19,137 nucleotides of DNA from Desulfobacteraceae bacterium. Its GTDB lineage: Bacteria > Desulfobacterota > Desulfobacteria > Desulfobacterales > Desulfosarcinaceae. The stretch is from positions 1 through 19,137 of the forward strand of contig JALVQM010000083.1 of NCBI GenBank assembly GCA_027025615.1, in the 5' to 3' direction. The notes beneath the pieces were generated by a model. That model was not told the DNA's origin. It saw only the letters and a list, made by a program, of their open reading frames with translations, and ran no database searches. Position 1 is the first letter of the stretch, and each line of letters begins with the position of its first letter. Made by a program: the position numbers and the translations under genes. Shown piece after piece: positions 6,633-13,394 of this stretch.

Positions 6633-8711
6633 GTGCAAAATATATCAAGACATGACTCTGGTTTGTTAAAGCCGGTTACCCCAATTGCAGCTTTCCTCAG
6701 GGTTTCACATAAATTCACCGCCTTGACTGTCATCATGATCTTGTGTCTTGGCTTGACAATGGCAGGGACAGCCTTTGCCAAGTCCATGGACGCTCAGGAC
6801 AAGTATTACGAGGCCGAGCGTTGTAACCTGAACTTGCAGAAAAATCGCGGGCGCCAGAAATACAGGGATGCATGGCTTAAATGTATAACCAAATACAAGG
6901 CCGTCTATCGCCATGATCCGCGCGGGCCATGGGCGGCAGTTGGTTTGTACAGGGCAGGTCAACTCTATGCTCAGCTATATCGCAGGTCGGGAAGGACTTC
7001 CGACAAACAGGCGGCCATAGAGACCTTCAAACTATTGGTTAATCAGTATCCTAAAAGTGCTTATAGATTAAAAGCCATAGCGGTTCTTCATAATCTGGGG
7101 GTAAAGGGAAGCTCAGTTTACAAGTTCGCTGCCAAAAAACCGTCCGCTGAAGAGCTGTTCAAGGCAGCTGCCAGGGCACGAAAGCGACTTATGGCCAGTT
7201 CCAGTCGCCAAAAATACAGGGATAAGTGGCTGGCATGTATCAAGGCTTATGACAAGGCTTACAAAGCTGCTCCCAATGGCCCCAGGGCTGCCGAGGCCCT
7301 TTTTGAAAAGGCCAGGCTATATGAGGGATTGTACGCAAAATCTTTGCGCTTGGCCGACAAGCAGGCTGCTGACAGGGTTTATGGGCTGCTGGTAAATCGT
7401 TTTCCAACGACAATATGGGCCACCAAAGCACGCTCAGCAAGGCAAGGTACCAAGCCGAAAGCCGGTTATAACTCAAGGGGAACCGGGAAAAACGGTGACC
7501 AGGTTGCATCCTTGATCGCTGTCGGCAGCAGTGGGGTTCATTCGGTTTCCAGGAAAGATCAAAAACCGAGCGGCAGGGCTACAGTGGCTTCAATCCGTTA
7601 CTGGTCTAATCCCAACTATACAAGAGTGGTCATTGATTCGGACCGGGAGACGGATTATAGTTACCGGCTTTTGAAACAGGATCCCAACCTGAAAAAACCC
7701 CGAAGATTATACATAGATGTTCGTAACAGTCGCCTGGGGCGTAATATCCAAAGGCATGTAGCGATTAATGACGAGCTGTTGCTTGACGCCAGAGCCGCCC
7801 AGTATGCTGCGGATACAGTCAGGGTGGTGGTGGATATAAAGTCTTACAGTCACTATAAAATTTTCCCTCTTAAAAACCCGTTTCGTATTGTTGTCGATGT
7901 TTGGGGGCAAAGACGATCAGGTGGTAAAGAACCCGCATTGGTATTCAGTCTGCCTAAGGGGAAAATGTCCAAAGGCGCCCTTGCAAAGCAGTTGGCTCTA
8001 CGGGTAGGGAAGATAGTAATTGATCCCGGTCATGGTGGCAAGGATTATGGTGCCCCCGGTTATTACCGGGGTGTTCACGAAAAATACGTGGTTTTGAAGA
8101 TCGCCAAGCGTCTGAAGCGCAAAATTGAAGACCAGTTACATTGCCAGGTTATTATGACCAGAACTGATGACCGCTATCTTACCCTGGAGGAAAGAACTGC
8201 CATTGCCAATACACGGAATGCTGATCTGTTCATCTCCATTCACACAAACGCAGCCAGGGATAAGCGTGCCTACGGGGTTGAAACGTACATATTGAACCTT
8301 GCTACCAACGACGAGGCAATTAGGGTGGCTGCCATGGAAAACATGACTTCCACTAAAAATATAAGTGATCTGGATTCCATCATGGAGTCCTTGATGCAGA
8401 ACGTAAAGGTAAATGAATCTGCAAGGCTTGCCAATTACGTCCAAAAAGGTATCGTAAGACGTTTGAAAAAGCGTTACACAAGAATAAAAAACAAAGGAGT
8501 AAATCAAGCCCCCTTCTATGTTCTTTTGGGTGCGGAAATGCCGGCGGTACTGGTTGAAACCTCATTTATCAGTAACCCTCGGGAATGCAAACGTCTGAAC
8601 GACCCCAAGTATCAGGATGTGCTCTGTCAAGGCATTATTGAAGGTATAAAAAGATATATGCAGGAGATCAATCCTACAATTTTAGCCAGGCCCGGTGGTG
8701 CTAAAGATTAA
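6633..8711 (+). CDS. Exported N-acetylmuramoyl-L-alanine amidase with duplicated helical repeats and AMIN domain
   Basis: A 692-residue envelope enzyme predicted to cleave the amide bond between muramic acid and the stem peptide, as AmiC-type septum-splitting amidases do. A signal peptide ends near GTAFA (about residue 49). Two TPR-like blocks follow, about 73-148 and 191-266, each opening with RQKYRD-x-WL-x-C and ending in LLVNxxP; they are clearly one duplicated unit. An AMIN domain (about 317-426) targets such enzymes to the envelope or division site. The Amidase_3 domain (459-677) has the zinc ligands H467 (IDPGHGG), E483 (VHEKYV) and H537 (SIHTNA) and the catalytic E642 (VETSFISN), all intact. 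The start is a GTG 18 bases after the mutS stop with a weak AAGGA upstream; no ATG fits before the signal peptide. It is probably cotranscribed with mutS. Confidence 0.93.
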   Translation: MQNISRHDSGLLKPVTPIAAFLRVSHKFTALTVIMILCLGLTMAGTAFAKSMDAQDKYYEAERCNLNLQKNRGRQKYRDAWLKCITKYKAVYRHDPRGPWAAVGLYRAGQLYAQLYRRSGRTSDKQAAIETFKLLVNQYPKSAYRLKAIAVLHNLGVKGSSVYKFAAKKPSAEELFKAAARARKRLMASSSRQKYRDKWLACIKAYDKAYKAAPNGPRAAEALFEKARLYEGLYAKSLRLADKQAADRVYGLLVNRFPTTIWATKARSARQGTKPKAGYNSRGTGKNGDQVASLIAVGSSGVHSVSRKDQKPSGRATVASIRYWSNPNYTRVVIDSDRETDYSYRLLKQDPNLKKPRRLYIDVRNSRLGRNIQRHVAINDELLLDARAAQYAADTVRVVVDIKSYSHYKIFPLKNPFRIVVDVWGQRRSGGKEPALVFSLPKGKMSKGALAKQLALRVGKIVIDPGHGGKDYGAPGYYRGVHEKYVVLKIAKRLKRKIEDQLHCQVIMTRTDDRYLTLEERTAIANTRNADLFISIHTNAARDKRAYGVETYILNLATNDEAIRVAAMENMTSTKNISDLDSIMESLMQNVKVNESARLANYVQKGIVRRLKKRYTRIKNKGVNQAPFYVLLGAEMPAVLVETSFISNPRECKRLNDPKYQDVLCQGIIEGIKRYMQEINPTILARPGGAKD

Positions 8712-8892
8712 TCACGGCTGGCTCCACGTTATTTACCTGCAAGGTACAGGCAATGTGAAGCATTTGAAGGATTTGATTGATTAATCGAGTTACGGGCTGG
8801 ATAGCCGGCAATATATCGACTTTTGTCGATGTCATGATTTATGACGCTGTTTCCGATGGGCAGTTTTAAACCAATCAAACTAGGAGGGAAGA
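8712..8892 (+). promoter_or_regulatory. Upstream region of the enoyl-CoA hydratase with two adjacent inverted repeats
   Basis: This 181-base gap holds two back-to-back inverted repeats: ATCGAC-TTTT-GTCGAT (8815-8830) and GTCAT-GATTT-ATGAC (8831-8845). They lie 48-78 bases before the start codon, a usual place for an operator or leader hairpins. A palindromic GATTAATC sits at 8778-8785. A strong ribosome binding site AGGAGG (8882-8887) lies 5 bases before the ATG. I cannot point to a convincing -35/-10 pair, so the regulatory role is inferred. Confidence 0.4.
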
Positions 8893-9684
8893 ATGAGTTA
8901 CGAGAACATTGTTTTTGATGTTAAAGAAGAAATTGCAACTATAACTTTCAATCGGCCCAAAGCTTTGAATGCAATAAACAGCGCTTTGCTGGAAGAACTT
9001 CAAAACGCTTTAAATACTATAGAAACCAGCCAGGATATTAGAGTTCTGGTGTTGACAGGTGCCGGTGATAAGGCCTTTGTGGCCGGGGCTGACATAACCG
9101 AGTTGGCCAGTTTCAATCCACTCCAGGCCAAGCTTTTTTCACAAAAGGGCCAAGCTATCATAAGTCGTATTCAGTCTCTTGCGATTCCTGCCATTGCGGC
9201 CGTCAATGGATATGCCCTTGGAGGCGGTAGCGAAATAGCCCTGGCTTGTGACTTTGTTTATGCTTCTGAAAACGCAACATTCGGCCTTCCGGAGATAACC
9301 CTTGGTATAATTCCTGGCTTTGGAGGCACTCAGAGACTTCCGCGCCTGATTGGGGCCAACATGGCCAAAGAGCTTATATTTACAGGTAAATTGATTCCAG
9401 CCAAGGAAGCTGCACGAATTGGCATTGTAAACAAGGTAATTGACGCTGAGCAGCTTATGGACAAAGTGTACGAAACAGCCGGTTCCATAGCAGCCAAGGG
9501 ACAGGTTGCTTTACGGGCTGCAAAAGAAGCTATCAATCACGGGCTGAATACCGACCTTGTGACCGGTCTGGCAATTGAAGTAGATGCTTTTACTGTATGC
9601 ATGACCAGCCCGGATGCAAAGGAAGGTACCACGGCGTTTGTTGAAAAACGTAAGGCCAAGTTTAATGGTAAGCTTACCGGATGA
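8893..9684 (+). CDS. Enoyl-CoA hydratase / crotonase family protein
   Basis: A 263-residue crotonase-fold enzyme of normal family length, most likely hydrating short-chain 2-enoyl-CoA such as crotonyl-CoA in beta-oxidation or butyrate metabolism. The oxyanion-hole segments VAGADI (63-68) and ALGGG (108-112) are intact. So are the two acid-base glutamates of true hydratases: E114 in GGGSEIALACD and E134 in GLPEITLGIIPGFGGTQRL. Having both argues for a hydratase rather than an isomerase or hydrolase relative. The start is set by a strong AGGAGG. It stands alone between a candidate operator region and a strong terminator, so it is probably a monocistronic, separately regulated gene. No other fatty-acid oxidation genes are in the window, so the physiological substrate is inference. 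Confidence 0.92.
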   Translation: MSYENIVFDVKEEIATITFNRPKALNAINSALLEELQNALNTIETSQDIRVLVLTGAGDKAFVAGADITELASFNPLQAKLFSQKGQAIISRIQSLAIPAIAAVNGYALGGGSEIALACDFVYASENATFGLPEITLGIIPGFGGTQRLPRLIGANMAKELIFTGKLIPAKEAARIGIVNKVIDAEQLMDKVYETAGSIAAKGQVALRAAKEAINHGLNTDLVTGLAIEVDAFTVCMTSPDAKEGTTAFVEKRKAKFNGKLTG

Positions 9685-9728
9685 GCTGACAGGCTATTTC
9701 AGGAGTGTTTAAACTCACATCCCACTTA

Positions 9729-9772
9729 TAAAACCATGGGTAGACATTACAATTGTCTACCCATGGTTTTTT
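9729..9772 (+). terminator. Strong intrinsic terminator after the enoyl-CoA hydratase gene
   Basis: A perfect 17-base-pair stem, AAAACCATGGGTAGACA (9730-9746) against TGTCTACCCATGGTTTT (9754-9770), closes a 7-base loop. The downstream arm ends in a run of six T (9767-9772). It begins 45 bases after the stop codon. The upstream arm starts with an A run, so on the opposite strand it would also end in T residues and could act in both directions. Confidence 0.93.
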
Positions 9773-10601
9773 GTGACCTGGCCCTGACGATATGTGTCTT
9801 TGTCCTGATATAAACAGATTTCTTTCACCTAACTTTATGTACCACCGGCCAAACGACTGTTGTCGCCTGTCAGGCCGAAGACATTCCAGGTTGTTCAAAT
9901 ATTGTTGCAAGGGCTTGTGCAGCTATAGGAGTAAATCAGGATGATGGCCCGGCAGATACTTATGAATCTGAAGGTTTTAGGGGCAGGTTGTTTCGATGAT
10001 TACCAATCGACACCTGGGATTTAGAAAGACCGGGATGTCATCGTTTTAGCGGCTGAGGTGGTTGCGGTAAGGGTTTAATACAGACAAGGAGAGGGTAGTC
10101 CTGCCTCCGGAACTGTTCAGCACCGCCGGGAGAAACGTTGAGGTGATGCGGTTTTTAGGTTTGGGTTTAGCCGGCAATGCTGGCAGCTGCTGAATTTATG
10201 CAGAAACATGGAAGGCATAGAGGTGAATGAATTAAACCTTGCGAATTACAGGTGACCTGACATGGCTGGAGCACGGTGCAACCATTAAGGCATGCAGCAT
10301 CTAAGCGGATCTGACTTGGTGTAAAGTGATTAAGTTTAATTTGCCGTGAGCCGATAACTTAACAGGCTATTGAAAAGCGCAGCCGGCTAAACTTGGGCCG
10401 GGAAAAATAAGGCGAAAACACTGAGTTTGCATTATAGTAAATGGGCAATGCAGCTGAATTTTATCCCGGTACAAGTCGAGCGCAGTAGTTTTTCAACCGA
10501 CTGATAAACACAGGGCCTGTTTTCGGGGTTGTTTTGGCAACCTTGATACCGAATTCGTGTTTTGTTTGGAATAGCCATAAGTTTGCTTGCCGGATAATAG
10601 A
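9773..10601. other. Long stretch without a convincing gene
   Basis: About 830 bases between the terminator and the next promoter hold no ORF I can support on either strand. The plus frame from 9814 to 9999 is open for 61 codons with coding-like codon choice (it includes TTGQTTVVACQAEDIPG), but it has no start codon and no recognised family, so it may be a decayed gene piece or chance. Short palindromes occur, for example CAGGT-G-ACCTG (10250-10260) and a near-palindrome GCCGGCAATGCTGGC (about 10170-10184). No tRNA, known riboswitch or complete insertion sequence was recognised. Confidence 0.5.
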
Positions 10602-10644
10602 TTGACACCGATGTAACCATTTGGTTATATCAATATTATTGATA
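10602..10644 (+). promoter_or_regulatory. Sigma70-type promoter overlapped by two perfect inverted repeats (candidate operator)
   Basis: A consensus -35 box TTGACA (10602-10607) is followed, after 18 bases, by TATATC (10626-10631) as -10; TTATAT one base upstream with 17-base spacing is an alternative. Inside the spacer and across the -10 lie TAACCA-TT-TGGTTA (10614-10627), and directly after it TATCAAT-ATT-ATTGATA (10628-10644), both perfect. This is the usual layout of repressor operators covering a promoter. Transcription would begin near 10638 and give a leader of about 145 bases before the small membrane protein gene. The regulator is not identified. Confidence 0.6.
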
Positions 10645-10784
10645 GGATAGGGTTGGTAAACTCCATATGCCCAATCGGGCGCTCCATCTGGGCCTGGTAT
10701 TAAGGCCTGAGCCGCTTGAGCTCGGGGCCGGCATAAGGAATTCCGGCTGGCGACTTTTGTAAATCCATCAAAGTTGAAATTGAT
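10645..10784 (+). promoter_or_regulatory. Hairpin-rich 5' leader of the GAF-ATPase operon
   Basis: Three successive GC-rich hairpins can form: GCCC-AATC-GGGC (10669-10680), GGCCT-7-AGGCC (10691-10707) and GCCGG-11-CCGGC (10727-10747). The leader has no T-run typical of a terminator and matches no riboswitch class I know, including the cyclic-di-GMP types. It may be an untranslated structured leader, or simple GC-rich DNA with chance stems. Confidence 0.3.
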
Positions 10785-11018
10785 ATGCATGATAATTTTT
10801 TACAGCTGATTTGGGGTTTGGGATTAATGGCAGCTGGAATTGGGGTCTTGTTCAGAGTGGAGCAAGTTATGCCGAGGTTGGTTCAATTCAGCCAATTTGC
10901 TGCTGCCCAGTGGTTTATCCGGTTCTGCTTTTACTTGATTGCCGCTGTCCTGATTGGGGGAGGGGCCAGGAAAGTCCTGGCTTTTGTTCGCAGTCGTAGC
11001 GGCCAGTCTGATAAATAG
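10785..11018 (+). CDS. Small two-helix membrane protein of unknown function
   Basis: A 77-residue protein with two predicted membrane helices, about 5-23 (FLQLIWGLGLMAAGIGVLF) and 43-61 (WFIRFCFYLIAAVLIGGGA), and a short basic C-terminal tail (RKVLAFVRSRSGQSDK). The linker is polar and amphipathic. The start has only a weak purine-rich sequence before it. It ends 33 bases before the ATPase gene on the same strand and follows the same promoter, so the two are likely cotranscribed and may work together, for example as a membrane partner of the ATPase. I do not recognise a named family; existence as a gene is supported by hydrophobic pattern, position and codon use. Confidence 0.7.
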   Translation: MHDNFLQLIWGLGLMAAGIGVLFRVEQVMPRLVQFSQFAAAQWFIRFCFYLIAAVLIGGGARKVLAFVRSRSGQSDK

Positions 11019-11051
11019 AAAACCAAAACCAATATAATTCAGGTGACATCA

Positions 11052-13361
11052 ATGTTAAAACAGTCACAACCCAGCACTGAAACAGAAAATGGATTGCAGG
11101 ATTTAAAGTCAGAAGTTGAATACAGAACCAGACTCCAGGAAATTGGCAACAAAATCAATGCTGCCAGCAACCTGGATGAAATTCTGATAGATTTAAAAAA
11201 TGATATTACCAGCCTGTTTGAATGTGAACGGCTGACGGTATATGTGGTCGATGGTATCAAGCGTGAGTTGGTGTCACGTTTCAAATCAGGAAATGAAATT
11301 GCCGAGATCAGGATACCTGTGGATAAGAATTCTATCGCCGGGTATTCAGCCTATACTCAGAAGCTTATAAATATAGCCGATGTTTATGATGACAAGGAGC
11401 TTGAAAAAATTGATCCTGACTTGAAGTTTGACAAAAGCTGGGATCATCAGACAGGATTCAGAACCAAACAGGTACTTGTTTTTCCGATTATTTTCCAAAA
11501 GTATCTGATGGGAGCCCTGCAGCTTATAAATCGTGTTGATAACAAACCCTTTACAGAGGCCGACGAAAAATCTGTCCAGGAACTCGCTAAGATTATTGGC
11601 ATTGCAATTTACAACCAAAAAAGGATGGCTTCCAGGGCCAGGCGAACCAAGTTCGACTACCTGCTTGAAAAACATTTGCTGACCCAGCGCGAAGTTACCA
11701 AGGCCGTTTCTGAGGCGAGACAGCGTAACGAACCTGTAGAAAGTGTATTAATGAAGAATTACAGGATTCCCAAAACCGACATAGGGGAATCCCTTTCACG
11801 TTATTACAAGGTGCCGTTTGTCGCCTTTAATTCTTCTTGTCCGATACCGGGAGAATTACTTCATGGTCTGAAAGTTCCATTCCTGCGTAACAATGTCTGG
11901 GTCCCTTTGCGTAATGAAGAAGGACGGCCCGTAATCGCCATTGACGATCCCCATGATCTTAAAAGAATTGATGAAATAAAAGCTCTTTTTCCGGGAAAGC
12001 AGCTCAAGTTTGTCGTTTCTTTCAAGCAGGATATCCTTGATTTCATAAAGCTGTTTACACACGATGAAAAAGAGATGGCCGAGATAGATGATATTCTATC
12101 ACAACTTCAGGAAGAGACTGAAGAGATAGAAGAAGCGGAATCTTCAGTTGGCGAAGAAGACAGCGCTGTTGTCCAGTTGGTTAATAAAATTATCCTGGAT
12201 GCGTATGCCAGGGGAGCCTCTGATATTCACGTTGAACCCTATCCCGGTAAAGAAAATACTCAGGTGCGCATAAGGGTAGACGGTTCCTGTACTGTTTACC
12301 AGACAATTCCCTTCAACTACAAGAATGCCGTGGTGTCACGTATAAAAATAATGGCCGATCTTGACATTGCAGAAAGAAGGCTTCCTCAGGATGGCAAGAT
12401 CAAGTTTAAAAAATACGGTGGTAAAGATATTGAACTCCGTGTTGCCACCATTCCTACCCAGGGCGGTCTTGAAGACGTGGTCATGCGTATCCTGGCCGCT
12501 GGTGAGCCCATTCCACTGGACAAGATCGGTTTTTCGAAGCGCAACTATGAAAACTTTATCAAAGCCGTGACCAATCCGTATGGACTGATACTGGTGTGTG
12601 GGCCTACCGGATCTGGTAAAACTACAACCCTGCATTCAGCGCTGGCTTACATCAATAAAACCGAAACTAAAATATGGACAGCTGAGGATCCTGTGGAAAT
12701 AACCCAAAAGGGTTTACGGCAAGTCCAGGTAAAACCGAAAATTGGTTTTGATTTTGCATCTGCCATGCGAGCGTTTTTAAGAGCGGACCCTGATGTGATC
12801 ATGGTGGGAGAAATGCGTGACAAGGAAACGACCCATATTGGTATCGAAGCATCCCTGACTGGCCACTTGGTATTTTCCACTCTGCATACCAACAGCGCAC
12901 CGGAAAGTATTACCCGCCTCTTGGACATGGGAATGGATCCGTTTAATTTTGCAGATGCTATTATCTGTATAATGGCCCAGCGCCTGGTGAGAACACTTTG
13001 TAAAGATTGTAAAAAGCCATATTCGCCAAGCAAACGTGAATACGAAGAACTTTTACGCGAGTACGGGCCGGAGGAATTTGAGAAAAATGTAAAGATCCCT
13101 TATAGTGACGATTTAGTACTACATAAAGCTACCGGTTGCGAAATGTGTAATGGAACCGGATACAGGGGCCGGATGGGTATTCATGAACTGCTTATGGGTA
13201 CCGATGCAATGAAAAAGATGATTCAGCGCAAAGCCAAAATGGAAGAGATCAGAGATCAAGCCGTTGTTGATGGTATGACTACTCTAAAGCAAGACGGCAT
13301 AGAAAAGATATTTCAGGGACACACGGATTTATTGCAGGTGCGAAGAGTCTGTATAAAGTAA
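11052..13361 (+). CDS. GAF domain-containing GspE/PilB-type secretion/pilus ATPase
   Basis: A secretion-superfamily hexameric ATPase of the GspE/PilB group fused to an N-terminal sensor. The chosen ATG has AGGTGA five bases upstream; a GTG at 11043 in frame lies inside that site and is less likely. Numbered from that GTG, residues about 40-195 form a GAF domain, 203-335 a GspE-N/MshEN-like domain, 345-370 an acidic linker, and 373-770 the ATPase. The ATPase has Walker A GPTGSGKT (520-527), Asp box TAEDPVE (546-552), Walker B DVIMVGE (584-590, E590), His box GHLVFSTLHTN (607-617) and zinc cysteines C653/C656 and C699/C702. All are intact, so it should hydrolyse ATP. No pilC/gspF, pilin or secretin genes are here, so it is an orphan motor whose machine lies elsewhere. 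Confidence 0.93.
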   Translation: MLKQSQPSTETENGLQDLKSEVEYRTRLQEIGNKINAASNLDEILIDLKNDITSLFECERLTVYVVDGIKRELVSRFKSGNEIAEIRIPVDKNSIAGYSAYTQKLINIADVYDDKELEKIDPDLKFDKSWDHQTGFRTKQVLVFPIIFQKYLMGALQLINRVDNKPFTEADEKSVQELAKIIGIAIYNQKRMASRARRTKFDYLLEKHLLTQREVTKAVSEARQRNEPVESVLMKNYRIPKTDIGESLSRYYKVPFVAFNSSCPIPGELLHGLKVPFLRNNVWVPLRNEEGRPVIAIDDPHDLKRIDEIKALFPGKQLKFVVSFKQDILDFIKLFTHDEKEMAEIDDILSQLQEETEEIEEAESSVGEEDSAVVQLVNKIILDAYARGASDIHVEPYPGKENTQVRIRVDGSCTVYQTIPFNYKNAVVSRIKIMADLDIAERRLPQDGKIKFKKYGGKDIELRVATIPTQGGLEDVVMRILAAGEPIPLDKIGFSKRNYENFIKAVTNPYGLILVCGPTGSGKTTTLHSALAYINKTETKIWTAEDPVEITQKGLRQVQVKPKIGFDFASAMRAFLRADPDVIMVGEMRDKETTHIGIEASLTGHLVFSTLHTNSAPESITRLLDMGMDPFNFADAIICIMAQRLVRTLCKDCKKPYSPSKREYEELLREYGPEEFEKNVKIPYSDDLVLHKATGCEMCNGTGYRGRMGIHELLMGTDAMKKMIQRKAKMEEIRDQAVVDGMTTLKQDGIEKIFQGHTDLLQVRRVCIK

Positions 13362-13394
13362 CCGTTCAGGGGTTATCCACAATGAATACCCAGC
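13362..13394. other. Short convergent gap with a perfect DnaA box
   Basis: The 33 bases between two converging genes contain TTATCCACA (13373-13381), an exact match to the DnaA binding box. There is no clear terminator; only a bulged GGGTTAT/ATACCC stem can form. A single box is not an origin. Confidence 0.35.

Noticed and set aside
9941..10021. 27-codon ORF containing MNLKVLGAGC, reminiscent of the start of small redox thioredoxin-like proteins
   Set aside because: The second active-site Cys and the rest of the domain are absent; the match is too short to call a remnant.
10358..10380. Insertion-sequence end, AACAGGCTATTGAAAA
   Set aside because: It resembles ends seen near insertion sequences, but there is no matching second end, target duplication or transposase.
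10645..10784. Cyclic-di-GMP (GEMM) riboswitch before the pilus-type ATPase
   Set aside because: The conserved core sequences of the class I and II aptamers are not present.
10461..10790. Minus-strand 109-residue ORF overlapping the promoter region
   Set aside because: No ribosome binding site, no recognised family, unusual composition, and it covers the promoter and start of the plus-strand membrane protein gene.
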